A stretch of 64,000 nucleotides of DNA from contig NZ_ML133567.1 of the NCBI RefSeq assembly GCF_003985125.1, positions 62,001 through 126,000 of the forward strand. The letters run 5' to 3'. Position 1 is the stretch's first letter. Each line of letters begins with the position of its first letter. A program made the position numbers and the translations under genes. Of this stretch, positions 26,426-34,955 are shown one piece after another. Source of the DNA: Rhizobium phaseoli. GTDB taxonomy: Bacteria; Pseudomonadota; Alphaproteobacteria; Rhizobiales; Rhizobiaceae. The notes under the pieces were generated by a model that had not been told where the DNA came from, searched no databases, and was given only the letters and a program-made list of their open reading frames with translations.

Positions 26426-27076
26426 TTACCAGTTGAGGCGATAGCGCAGATTGACGCTGCCGGCCTCGTCCTCCGAAAACGGGTTGGTCATCGACGCATC
26501 GAGATTGAGGTTCGGCAGGATCGTTTGACTGACGGCCACCGAACTGGAGAAGTCGCCGCTGACATTGCTGAGGCCGGCGCCGGCCGAGAGCGAGGTTCCC
26601 GTCCAGGGATGGATGAGTTTCAGCGCCTGCGACGCCGTGACTGAGGCCTGCCGGGCATCGATCGGATCGTAGCCGACGCTGACGGAGCGGCTCGATTGCA
26701 TGTCGAGCGAATCCGACAGGATCCAGCTGCGCGAACGGCTGAGCGTCAGCGCGCCGCTGCCGCGCAGCGTATCGACGCTCACCTTCACACCCCGCTGTGA
26801 CTGGCCGGCCGGAGTGACGTTCGTTCTCACGATTCTGCCCCAGAGCATCGCCTGTTCGGAATCGGGCAGCGGCGCGCCGCTTTTCGTCGCCGCCAGTGCT
26901 ATGTCGGCGCCGGCGCTCGTTTCCCATTCCGCCGGCAGACGAAAGCCCATCGTCGCCTTGTACGACCGCTCCGAAAGCTTGGCGGGCGACCAGATCAGCA
27001 GGTCGTCCGCTTTTGCAGCCGCGGTGAGAGAAGGCAGCACGGTGAAAAGAATGCAGGCTATTCTGACTATCGTCAT
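26426..27076 (-). CDS. Exported beta-rich protein of unknown function
   Basis: 216 residues from the ATG at 27076 (MTIVRIACILF) with a signal peptide ending in AAAKADD. The mature part alternates short polar and hydrophobic strands (SVSVGYDPIDARQASVTASQ, LSAGAGLSNVSGDFSSSVAVSQ) and ends SVNLRYRLNW, the aromatic C-terminus expected of an outer membrane beta-barrel. I do not recognise a named family. The frame is open to 27136, but the inner ATG gives the proper signal peptide. Confidence 0.65.
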   Translation of the reverse strand: MTIVRIACILFTVLPSLTAAAKADDLLIWSPAKLSERSYKATMGFRLPAEWETSAGADIALAATKSGAPLPDSEQAMLWGRIVRTNVTPAGQSQRGVKVSVDTLRGSGALTLSRSRSWILSDSLDMQSSRSVSVGYDPIDARQASVTASQALKLIHPWTGTSLSAGAGLSNVSGDFSSSVAVSQTILPNLNLDASMTNPFSEDEAGSVNLRYRLNW

Positions 27077-27433
27077 GTGACCAATTCGTCTTTCAAGGAG
27101 GGATGCCGCGGCAAAATGCGCACAGCGAACCCGCAAGGGAGCAGCGCGGCAAAGCCGTCCATCCCAACGTCATCCTCGATCTCAATGTGTGGCCGAAACG
27201 GCCGGTGGCAGCCAAGTGCCTGTTCAATGGACGCCGCAGCGCCCTTGGATATCCGGGCGGCCATCAGCGGCTGCCTGGGATTCACGATTCCCGCAGGAAT
27301 GTCGCCAGACTCACATCTCGCCGCCGCTCTGTAAACCCCTTTAGGGCCGAAATCTGCTGCACCGCACACTTGCCGCACCCTCCAAACCCTAGTAGAGCCT
27401 GACCCTACGAGATAAATTTTCGCGAAATTCCAC
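27077..27433. other. Divergent intergenic region before dxr
   Basis: 357 bp between the exported beta-rich protein and dxr. Frames on the plus strand (27077-27334, 27103-27402) have no recognisable motif, and their only ribosome-like site touches the ATG, so I leave them out. AT-richer sequence just before dxr (ACGAGATAAATTTTCG) may hold its promoter. Confidence 0.4.
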
Positions 27434-28624
27434 ATGACGACCGGCAAAACCGCGCCGCGGCGCCTCAGCATCTTCGGTTCGACCGGCTCGATCGGCCGCA
27501 ACACGCTCAATGTCGTCGAACACCTGGGCGGACGGGACAACTTCGAAATTTCCGTGCTGACGGGCAACGGCAATGTCGAATTGCTGGCCCGGCAGGCAAA
27601 AGCATCGGGCGCGCGACTGGCGGTGACGGCGAGCGACCGGCATTACGATTCGCTGAAGAGCGCGCTTTCCGGCAGCGGCATCGCGGTCGCGTCGGGAAAA
27701 TCGGGCCTTATGGAAGCCGCCGCTTGCGAAGCCGACTGGGTGATGGCGGCAATCGTCGGCACGGCGGGTCTCGCGCCGACACTGGCCGCCGCACGCCGCG
27801 GCGCCGATATCGCCCTTGCCAACAAGGAATGCCTGGTCTCGGCCGGCGATCTCTTCCTCACATCGATCCGTGAAGGCGGCGGCAGGCTGCTTCCCGTCGA
27901 CAGCGAGCACAATGCGATTTTCCAGGTGCTGGAAGAAAACCAGCGCCACGCGGTCGAACGTGTCGTCCTGACGGCCTCGGGCGGCCCCTTCCGCACCGCC
28001 TCGCTCAAGGAAATGGCCGATGTGACGGTGGAAACCGCCCGCGCCCATCCGAACTGGTCGATGGGCCTGAAGATTTCGATCGATAGTGCTTCGATGTTCA
28101 ACAAGGCGCTTGAGATGATCGAAGCCCGGCACTTGTTCGGCCTGACACCCGATCAGATCGAGGTCATCCTCCACCCGCAATCGATCATTCATTCGATGGT
28201 CGGCTATACAGATGGCTCTGTGCTGGCCCAGCTCGGCGCGCCCGATATGCGCACCGCCATCGGTTATGCCCTGTCCTTTCCGCGCCGGCCGAACCTGCCG
28301 ATCGAGCGCTTGGATTTCGCCAGGCTCGCGAGGCTCGATTTCGAGGCGCCCGATGAGGTGCGGTTCCCGGCGTTGCGGCTGGCGCGTCTTGCGATGACCC
28401 GCGGCGGTGTCCAGGGCGCTGTGCTGAACGGCGCCAAGGAAGTGGCGCTGGAAGCCTTCATCGCAGGGCGCCTGTCCTTCCTCGCCATGGCCGACATCAC
28501 CGAGAGGGTCATGGACGATCTGGCCCACCTGCCGCCGGCTGCCGAGATGGATGATGTTTTCAGCGCCGACAGCCAAGCCCGGCAGCGGGCTTCGCAATTG
28601 ATGAAACTGGATCTCGTCGGCTGA
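27434..28624 (+). CDS. dxr: 1-deoxy-D-xylulose 5-phosphate reductoisomerase
   Basis: 396 residues, the second enzyme of the MEP isoprenoid pathway (DXP to MEP, NADPH-dependent). The NADPH motif GSTGSIG is at residues 15-21, ALANKECLVSAG follows, the metal ligands sit in PVDSEHNAIFQ (about residues 155-164), and the flexible-loop and substrate segments ASGGPFR and HPNWSMGLKISIDSASMFNK are intact. It is a single gene here, converging with the ABC ATPase. Confidence 0.97.
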   Translation: MTTGKTAPRRLSIFGSTGSIGRNTLNVVEHLGGRDNFEISVLTGNGNVELLARQAKASGARLAVTASDRHYDSLKSALSGSGIAVASGKSGLMEAAACEADWVMAAIVGTAGLAPTLAAARRGADIALANKECLVSAGDLFLTSIREGGGRLLPVDSEHNAIFQVLEENQRHAVERVVLTASGGPFRTASLKEMADVTVETARAHPNWSMGLKISIDSASMFNKALEMIEARHLFGLTPDQIEVILHPQSIIHSMVGYTDGSVLAQLGAPDMRTAIGYALSFPRRPNLPIERLDFARLARLDFEAPDEVRFPALRLARLAMTRGGVQGAVLNGAKEVALEAFIAGRLSFLAMADITERVMDDLAHLPPAAEMDDVFSADSQARQRASQLMKLDLVG

Positions 28625-28664
28625 GACCTACTGCATAATTCCTTGAGCGCTATAGCGGCTGCAA

Positions 28665-29750
28665 TTACCGCAGCCGGTTGCCGCCCTCGTCGAACAGCCG
28701 GCAATCGGCCGGCTCAAAAAGCAGGCCGATCTCGTCGCCGGCCGCGATGCTGACCGGCGAACGATGCTCGACGGTCAGCGATTGGCCATCGCCGAGCTGA
28801 CAGTAGAGATATTGCGTTCCCCCGAGATATTCCGAGAAATCGACGGTGGCGACCAGCCTGCCCGACCGATCGGGCGCCACCTTCAGATGCTCCGGCCGCA
28901 GACCGAGCGTCACGGCGCCGCCGGCTGGCCGGCCGGTGCAGGACAAGGCGGTTTCGATGCGGACGCCGGCCACCTCGACCAGACCCTGCTCGGCAGAGCG
29001 GGCGTTCAGCAGGTTCATCCTCGGCGAACCGATGAAGCCCGCCACGAAGGTATTGGCAGGATCTTCGTAGATCTGCCGCGGCGTTCCGGCCTGCTCGACC
29101 TGGCCGTCGCGCAGCACGACGATCTTGTCGGCAAGCGTCATCGCCTCGGTCTGATCGTGGGTGACATAAATCATCGTGTTGCCGAGTTCGCGGTGCAGGC
29201 GAGCGATCTCGATGCGCATGGAAATGCGCAGCTCGGCATCGAGATTGGACAGCGGTTCGTCGAACAGGAAGACATCGGGCTTGCGCACGATCGCCCTGCC
29301 GATCGCCACGCGCTGGCGCTGGCCGCCGGAAAGCTGTCCGGGCCGCCGGTCGAGAAGGTGGTCGATCTTCAGGATCGCAGAAGCGGCCTTGACGCGCATC
29401 TCGATCTCGGGCGCGCTCGTGCGCGCCATCTTCAAGCCGAAGGCGAGATTGTCCCGCACGCTCATATGCGGGTAGAGCGCGTAGGACTGAAAGACCATCG
29501 CAATGCCGCGCTCGGATGGATCGAGATCGGTGACAACACGTCCCTTGATCTCGATCTCGCCGTCGGTGATGTCCTCGAGGCCAGCGATCATACGAAGCAG
29601 CGTCGATTTTCCGCAGCCGGACGGGCCGACGAAGACGACGAATTCCCCTTCTTCGATCGTCAGGTCGATGCCGTGGACCACCTGCAGATTACCATAGCTT
29701 TTTCGCACGTCCTGGAGCACGACGCTCTTGTTAGCCATACCGTTCGTCAT
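28665..29750 (-). CDS. Sugar ABC transporter ATPase (UgpC/MalK type)
   Basis: 361 residues from the ATG at 29750. Walker A GPSGCGKST is at 42-50, followed by the signature LSGGQRQRVAIGRA, Walker B VFLFDEPLSNLDAE, and a C-terminal TOBE regulatory domain (GAVTLGLRPEHLKVAP). It energises import of the sugar bound by the 33663-34901 protein and is the last gene of the operon, 11 bp after GH127. An inner ATG at 29738 (MANKSVV) is an alternative start. A CGGCTGC/GCAGCCG hairpin spans its stop codon, which also separates it from dxr. Confidence 0.92.
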   Translation of the reverse strand: MTNGMANKSVVLQDVRKSYGNLQVVHGIDLTIEEGEFVVFVGPSGCGKSTLLRMIAGLEDITDGEIEIKGRVVTDLDPSERGIAMVFQSYALYPHMSVRDNLAFGLKMARTSAPEIEMRVKAASAILKIDHLLDRRPGQLSGGQRQRVAIGRAIVRKPDVFLFDEPLSNLDAELRISMRIEIARLHRELGNTMIYVTHDQTEAMTLADKIVVLRDGQVEQAGTPRQIYEDPANTFVAGFIGSPRMNLLNARSAEQGLVEVAGVRIETALSCTGRPAGGAVTLGLRPEHLKVAPDRSGRLVATVDFSEYLGGTQYLYCQLGDGQSLTVEHRSPVSIAAGDEIGLLFEPADCRLFDEGGNRLR

Positions 29751-29761
29751 CCCCAAACGAC

Positions 29762-31684
29762 CTACTTGTCCGACTGGACCCAGACGAGCATCTCTCCGGG
29801 CGCGCGGTTATCCCAGAGATGATAGGGCACGAAACGCGCCGTGACGACCCGCCTTTCGGCCGGCGCCCTGCGGTAGAGCGGCGCTCCCCAGTTCGACGTT
29901 TCCTCGCGCTCGACCTTGAGATCGAGGGCGACGGCATCGTTGAGATCCTTCAGCACGACGGTTTCGGCAGCCGACAGTTCGCGCGGCAGGACGATGGCGT
30001 TGAGATCCTGGCCATTGTCCGTCGTCTCGACGCAATAGACCAGCGGGCCCCTCATCAAGGCGACGCGGCCGGCATCCTGGCGCACCTTCGGATTGGCATA
30101 TTGCGGGCGAAGCGAAAGCGGCAGGAAAAGATCGACACGATCGCCGTCGACCCATTGCCGATCGATCCTGGCATATCCGTCACGGGTAGCGGCGCCGAGA
30201 TCGAGCTTTTCTCCATTGACGCTGAGGGTGGCGCCATCCGCCCAATCGGGAATGCGCAGCGACAGGGCGAATTTTGCCGGCTTCTCCAGCCTGGTGGTGA
30301 AGGCAACCGCACCTTCCCACGGATAGTTGGTCGCCTGCTGGAGTTCGACCGCAGCGCCGTTGGCAAGCTTCAGCCGTGTCGTGCTCTCGCCATAGAGATG
30401 CACGGCGATTTCGTCGTCGGCAACGGCATACATATAGGAGCCGATCGAGGTCACCAGCCGGGCGATATTGGGCGGGCAGCAGGGGCAATGATGCCATTTC
30501 CAGCGGTGGTGCTTGCCGGCACTTTCGAGCGGATTGTCGTAGAAGAAGGTCTTGCCGTCGGTGGAAAGGCCGGGCAGCGCGCCGTTATAGAGCGCCTGCT
30601 CCATGATGTCGGCGTAGCGCCGGTCAGGCCCGCGCCCGAGCATGCGGCTTGCCCAGAAGACCAGGCCGACGGAGGCGCAGGTTTCCGCATAGGCCGTATC
30701 ATTGGGCAGATCGTAATAGTCGGTGAAACCTTCGTTGGACGCCGCCGGGCCGATGCCGCCGGTGATATACATCTGTTTGGTCGTCAGATCATCCCAGAGT
30801 GTTTCCAGCGCCGCCGTCAGGCTGTCGTCCTTATACTCGGTGGCGATATCGGCCATGCCGGAATAGAGGTACATGGCCCGCACCGCGTGGCCGACGACCT
30901 TCGTCTGCTCGCGCACCGGCTGGTGCGCCTGGCCATATTCATAGGTCTTCTGATGGAAGTCGGCAGCGCTCCGGCCGTCGCGAGCGGCTTCCGCCGTGAA
31001 GAAGTGCGGCTCGGTGCCGCGCTCGTCGATGAAGTATTTCGACAGATCGAGATATTTCTTCTCGCCGGTGACGCGGGCGAGCTTGACCAGCGCCAGCTCG
31101 ATTTCCTCATGGCCGCAATAGCCGGGTATCTGGCCTTCGCCATGGCCGAAGATCTTGATCATGTAATCGGCAAAGCGGCACATGATATCGAGCAGCTTGC
31201 GCTTGCCGGTCGCCTGGTAATAGGCGACCGCAGCCTCCATCAGATGGCCGGCGCAATAGAGTTCATGATGATCGCGCAGGTTGGTCCAGCGGCGGCTTGG
31301 CTCGACGCGCTGGAACCAGGCATTGAGATAACCGTCCTTATCCTGCAGCTTCTCGTACATGTCGATGATTTCGTCGGCACGTGCCTCCAGCTTCGGGTTC
31401 GGCCGGCGATAGAGCGAATAGGCGATGGTCTCGATCGACTTGCCGAGGTCGGAATCCCAGAACATCTGCGTCGTGCCGCCCCAGGGCTGGATGGGAATGA
31501 CGACGCCGGGGCTCGGCTGGTCGACATCGATCGCCTTCAGCATGCCGGCCTCGACGCAGCGGTCGAGCAGGGTTTCGGCGGTGGAATTGCAGACGGCGTC
31601 CTGCCATTTGCCCCAGAAGCCGCCGAGCTCGACATCGGGAACGGCGACGGGACGAAACTGGCGGTCGTTGCTTGATTTGGTCAT
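29762..31684 (-). CDS. Glycoside hydrolase family 127 beta-L-arabinofuranosidase
   Basis: 640 residues of the GH127 (formerly DUF1680) family. Compared with the structurally known Bifidobacterium enzyme HypBA1, all key residues appear present: the acid/base Glu at 318 (in SNEGF), Glu 334 and Cys 336 (in AYAETCAS, exactly 16 and 18 residues further) and the Cys 402-Cys 403 pair in CPCCPPN, which together form the zinc-thiolate nucleophile site. There is no signal peptide, so it acts in the cytoplasm on imported arabinofuranosides such as hydroxyproline-linked plant cell wall sugars. The ATG at 31684 replaces a longer frame to 31702. Confidence 0.9.
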   Translation of the reverse strand: MTKSSNDRQFRPVAVPDVELGGFWGKWQDAVCNSTAETLLDRCVEAGMLKAIDVDQPSPGVVIPIQPWGGTTQMFWDSDLGKSIETIAYSLYRRPNPKLEARADEIIDMYEKLQDKDGYLNAWFQRVEPSRRWTNLRDHHELYCAGHLMEAAVAYYQATGKRKLLDIMCRFADYMIKIFGHGEGQIPGYCGHEEIELALVKLARVTGEKKYLDLSKYFIDERGTEPHFFTAEAARDGRSAADFHQKTYEYGQAHQPVREQTKVVGHAVRAMYLYSGMADIATEYKDDSLTAALETLWDDLTTKQMYITGGIGPAASNEGFTDYYDLPNDTAYAETCASVGLVFWASRMLGRGPDRRYADIMEQALYNGALPGLSTDGKTFFYDNPLESAGKHHRWKWHHCPCCPPNIARLVTSIGSYMYAVADDEIAVHLYGESTTRLKLANGAAVELQQATNYPWEGAVAFTTRLEKPAKFALSLRIPDWADGATLSVNGEKLDLGAATRDGYARIDRQWVDGDRVDLFLPLSLRPQYANPKVRQDAGRVALMRGPLVYCVETTDNGQDLNAIVLPRELSAAETVVLKDLNDAVALDLKVEREETSNWGAPLYRRAPAERRVVTARFVPYHLWDNRAPGEMLVWVQSDK

Positions 31685-31696
31685 GGGCTCTACCTT

Positions 31697-31806
31697 GAGC
31701 ATGATGCCGAAAAGTGTGAGCGTTTTTCGGACGACATCATGCTCTAACTCTTTAATTTAGAACAGGATTCAGATTTTAGGCCGACGGCCTAAAATCATCC
31801 TGTTCT
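31697..31806. repeat. RIME-like rhizobial intergenic mosaic element
   Basis: Two perfect or near-perfect palindromes lie side by side. The first pairs GAGCATGATG (31697-31706) with CATCATGCTC (31735-31744), with an inner CCGAAAA/TTTTTCGG stem. The second pairs AGAACAGGAT (31759-31768) with ATCCTGTTCT (31797-31806), with an inner ATTTTAGGCCG/CGGCCTAAAAT stem. This structure matches the rhizobial RIME class as I remember it. It sits between a permease gene and GH127 inside the operon. Confidence 0.8.
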
Positions 31807-31811
31807 TGGGA

Positions 31812-32675
31812 TCATTTCACCGCGCCGGCCATCAGCCCGCGCATGTAGTAGCGTTGCAGGAGCAGGAAGACGATCAGGCAGGGGATCGTCATGACGACGA
31901 CACCGGCCTGCACCGCTCCCCAGTTGATGGCGCCGAGCCGTCCGGCGCGAACCGCCGTCATCAGCACCGGCAAAGTGTATTTCTCGTTGCTGGAGAGCAG
32001 CACGAGGGCGGCCAGAAACTCGTTCCAGGCATTGAGGAAGGCAAAGATCGCCACCGTCGCCACGCCCGGAAGCACCAGCGGCAGCAGAACGCGCGCGAGC
32101 AGCTTGAGGTCGCGCGCGCCGTCGATGCGCGCGGCTTCCTCGATCTCCTTCGGCACCGCATCGAAGGCGTTGCGCATCATGAAGACCGAGAAGGGCAGTT
32201 GCAGCGTCACATAGACGAGCGTCAGCCCGATGAGCGAATTGTTGAGGCCGAGTTTTGCCAGGATGATGAAGAGCGGCGTCAGGATCGACTGGAACGGGAT
32301 CATCAGCGTGGCGATGATCAGTACGAAGAGCGCATTCTTCATCGGGAAGCGGTAGCGCGAGAAGCCGTAGCCGGCGAGCAGGCTGACGGTAACGGTCAGC
32401 ACCACGGTAGCGACCGAAACGAACAGCGAATTGATCATGTGCCGCCAGATGCCGGCGCCGAACGTATCGAGCAGCGCATAGGCATCGAAGCTGACGCCAG
32501 AGCTCGGCCATGGCGGCAGAGGCGGCAGGCTGGCCTCCGCACCCGGCCGGAAGGAGGCGAGCAGCGTGATCGCGAAGGGCGCGAGAAAGAAGATCGAGAT
32601 GGCGATGCCGGTGAGATGATAGGCCGACTTCACGCGGAGCGCCTTGCGGGCGCGGCGTTGCCTTGAGGTGCTCAT
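31812..32675 (-). CDS. Sugar ABC transporter permease (MalG type)
   Basis: 287 residues with six membrane helices and the EAA loop EEAARIDGARDLKLLARVLLPL typical of binding-protein-dependent sugar permeases, closer to MalG/LacG. The ATG at 32675 is preceded by a strong GGGGAGGAG site, so the open frame upstream is not used. Its start overlaps the stop of the first permease gene by 4 bp. A RIME element follows before GH127. Confidence 0.93.
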   Translation of the reverse strand: MSTSRQRRARKALRVKSAYHLTGIAISIFFLAPFAITLLASFRPGAEASLPPLPPWPSSGVSFDAYALLDTFGAGIWRHMINSLFVSVATVVLTVTVSLLAGYGFSRYRFPMKNALFVLIIATLMIPFQSILTPLFIILAKLGLNNSLIGLTLVYVTLQLPFSVFMMRNAFDAVPKEIEEAARIDGARDLKLLARVLLPLVLPGVATVAIFAFLNAWNEFLAALVLLSSNEKYTLPVLMTAVRAGRLGAINWGAVQAGVVVMTIPCLIVFLLLQRYYMRGLMAGAVK

Positions 32676-33589
32676 GGGCGCTCCTCCCCGACGCGCAGCA
32701 GCCAGAGCTGCACGATGCTGATGGCCATCAGGATGGCGAGAAGCACGATCGACAGTGCCGCGCCATAACCGAGATTGAACGACACGAAGGACTGGTTGAA
32801 GATGTAATAGACCACCGAGATCATCTTGTTCTGCGGTCCGCCCGCCGTCATGATATAGAACTGGTCGAAGGCGAGGATCGAGCCGGTGACCGAGACGATG
32901 AGCGCCAGCGCAATCGTCTTGCGCATCAGCGGCAGCGTCAGATGCCGGAAACGCTGCCAGCGGCCGGCGCCGTCGATGCGCGCCGCCTCCGTCAGCTCGG
33001 ATGGAATGGCCTGCAGCCCGGTCAAAAGAATGATCATGGTGAAGCCGGCGATCTTCCAGACGACCATCACCACCACGGTCAGGAAGGCGGTGTCGAAGGT
33101 CGCAAGCAGATTGGGGCTCTTTTCGACGACACCGAGCGCCTTCAGGGCCGGGCCGATGAAGCCGCTGTCGACATTGGCAAGCCAGACCCAAAGCAGCGAG
33201 GCTGTGGCAAGGCCGACGACGACAGGCAGGAAGATAATCGTGCGGTAGGCGCTGACGAACTGCCGTTCCTTTTCGACGAAGATCGCCAGCGGGAAGGCGA
33301 CGGCGAAAATCGCGATGGTGACGATCACGGTATAATAGGCCGTGAAACTCAGCGCCGTCATGAAACGGGTGTCGTTGACCATGCGATAATAATTGTTGAA
33401 GCCGATCCAGCGCGACGCCCCCATCAGCGGCCAGTTGTGCAGGCTCATCCATCCGGTGAAGACAACCGGCATGACGAAGAAAACGATGACCAGCGCCATC
33501 GCCGGCGCGATATAGGCAAGGCCGCGCCAGTTCGATCTGCGCCGTCGCCTGCGCCTAGGCAATAGGGTCTCTGAACCGGAACCGGTCAT
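32672..33589 (-). CDS. Sugar ABC transporter permease (MalF type)
   Basis: 305 residues. An arginine-rich cytoplasmic N-terminus is followed by six helices and the EAA loop TEAARIDGAGRWQRFRHLTLPL. It is the MalF-like partner of the following permease. ATG at 33589 (MTGSGSETLL). It lies between the binding-protein gene (73 bp upstream) and the second permease (4-bp overlap). Confidence 0.93.
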   Translation of the reverse strand: MTGSGSETLLPRRRRRRRSNWRGLAYIAPAMALVIVFFVMPVVFTGWMSLHNWPLMGASRWIGFNNYYRMVNDTRFMTALSFTAYYTVIVTIAIFAVAFPLAIFVEKERQFVSAYRTIIFLPVVVGLATASLLWVWLANVDSGFIGPALKALGVVEKSPNLLATFDTAFLTVVVMVVWKIAGFTMIILLTGLQAIPSELTEAARIDGAGRWQRFRHLTLPLMRKTIALALIVSVTGSILAFDQFYIMTAGGPQNKMISVVYYIFNQSFVSFNLGYGAALSIVLLAILMAISIVQLWLLRVGEERP

Positions 33590-33662
33590 CAAACGCTCCG
33601 CATCTGTCAATTGAAATTGGCCGGGAAGCTGCCACCGCTCCCCGGCCGCGGCCTTGGGAGAG

Positions 33663-34901
33663 TTATTGGCCGCTATCGATGATCGATTGCATTTCCGACT
33701 GGGCGCTGGAGAACGCACCGTCGACATCGTCGCCGAAGATCGCGGCGTTGGTAAACGTTGCCCACGGGCCGTTGGCGCTGTTGATCAGGTCGTTGAACTG
33801 CAGCGTATAGGGCGTCTTGGCCACGCTGATCGCCTTGAGACCGACCTGCATGCGCGGATCGAGGCCTTCCAGCACCTTGTCGGCGATATCGCCGCGGGTC
33901 GGCAGGCTGCCATATTTCGCCATGATCTTCTGGCCGTCCATCGAATAGATATATTCGAGGAACTCCTTCACCGCGTCGATCTTCTTGGTGCCCTTGGTGA
34001 TGACGAAATTGTCGCCGCCAGCAAAGGACGACGGCTTGCCGTCGACGCCGGGAATGAGGGTGACGCCGAAGTTGATGTCGGGATGCTGGGTCACCAGCGT
34101 GCCGATCGCAAAGGCGCCGAGGCTCTGCTGGCCGATCTTGCCGTTGGTAAACGTCAGGAAGTTGGCGCCGTTGTCGCTGGCCGCACCCGCCGGCACCAGG
34201 TCCTTCTTGACCATGTTGCGGTAGATATCGACGGCCTTGCGCATTTGAGGCGTATCGAGCGTCGCTTTCTTGCTGTCGGCCGACAGGATATCGGCGCCGG
34301 CACCCCAGACGAGCGGCGTGAAGGTGAAGATCATGCAGCCGCCGCAGCCGCCGCCCGAGAAATAGAAACCGTAGGTGTCGTCACCCAATGCGCGGATCTT
34401 CTCCGCATTGGCGGTAATTTCGTCCCAGCTCGCCGGCGCCTTCTCGGGATCGAGACCGGCTTTCTTGTAGAGATCCTTGTTCCAGGCGAAGACCGAGGTT
34501 TCGACCGAAAGCGGCAGACCGTAGACCCGGTCCTGATAAGTGCCGAGGCGCACATGCGACGGCGAAAGCGAGTTGAAATAGGGCAGCGACTTCGCCCAGT
34601 CCGTCAGGTCCTCCAGCTGGCCGGCCGCGGCAAAGGCGGGGTTGTAGATCAAGTCCATCGACAGGGCGTCCGGCGCCTGCCCGCCGGCAATTGCCGTCGC
34701 ATATTTCTGCACGAGCTCGGAGAACGGCACCTCGGTCACCACGACCTTGGTGTCGTGGCCGGCATTATAGGCTTCGACCACCTTTTTGAAGGAGTCGCCG
34801 ATCCCCGTGCGAACCCACATTTCGACATTCTCGGCGGCCGACGCGGCCGAAAATAGGCACAAGGTAGCGATGCTGGTCGCCGCCAATAGACGCTTGATCA
34901 T
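33663..34901 (-). CDS. Extracellular sugar-binding protein of ABC transporter
   Basis: 412 residues, family 1 solute-binding protein. A signal peptide (LLAATSIATLCLFSAASAA) is followed by VEMWVRTGIGDSFKKVVEAYN and the typical LPLSVETSVFAWNKDLYKKAGLDPEKAPASWDE pattern. An unusual glycine-cysteine cluster (SGGGCGGCMIF) lies mid-protein. The ATG at 34901 has a perfect GGGAGGAG site. Its operon partner GH127 suggests an arabinose-containing oligosaccharide ligand, which is an inference. Confidence 0.92.
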   Translation of the reverse strand: MIKRLLAATSIATLCLFSAASAAENVEMWVRTGIGDSFKKVVEAYNAGHDTKVVVTEVPFSELVQKYATAIAGGQAPDALSMDLIYNPAFAAAGQLEDLTDWAKSLPYFNSLSPSHVRLGTYQDRVYGLPLSVETSVFAWNKDLYKKAGLDPEKAPASWDEITANAEKIRALGDDTYGFYFSGGGCGGCMIFTFTPLVWGAGADILSADSKKATLDTPQMRKAVDIYRNMVKKDLVPAGAASDNGANFLTFTNGKIGQQSLGAFAIGTLVTQHPDINFGVTLIPGVDGKPSSFAGGDNFVITKGTKKIDAVKEFLEYIYSMDGQKIMAKYGSLPTRGDIADKVLEGLDPRMQVGLKAISVAKTPYTLQFNDLINSANGPWATFTNAAIFGDDVDGAFSSAQSEMQSIIDSGQ

Positions 34902-34955
34902 GATACTCCTCCCGATATGGCGCATCTCCCTGCGCCTTTGCTCATTTCCTGATTC

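Noticed and set aside
27077..27433. Two plus-strand frames upstream of dxr, one preceded by AAGGAGGG
   Set aside because: The Shine-Dalgarno-like run touches the ATG directly, too close to work, and neither product resembles a known protein.
31240..31760. CRISPR-like appearance of the paired palindromes near 31.7 kb
   Set aside because: The palindromes are a single RIME element, not regularly spaced repeats with unique spacers. No CRISPR array is seen anywhere in the window.
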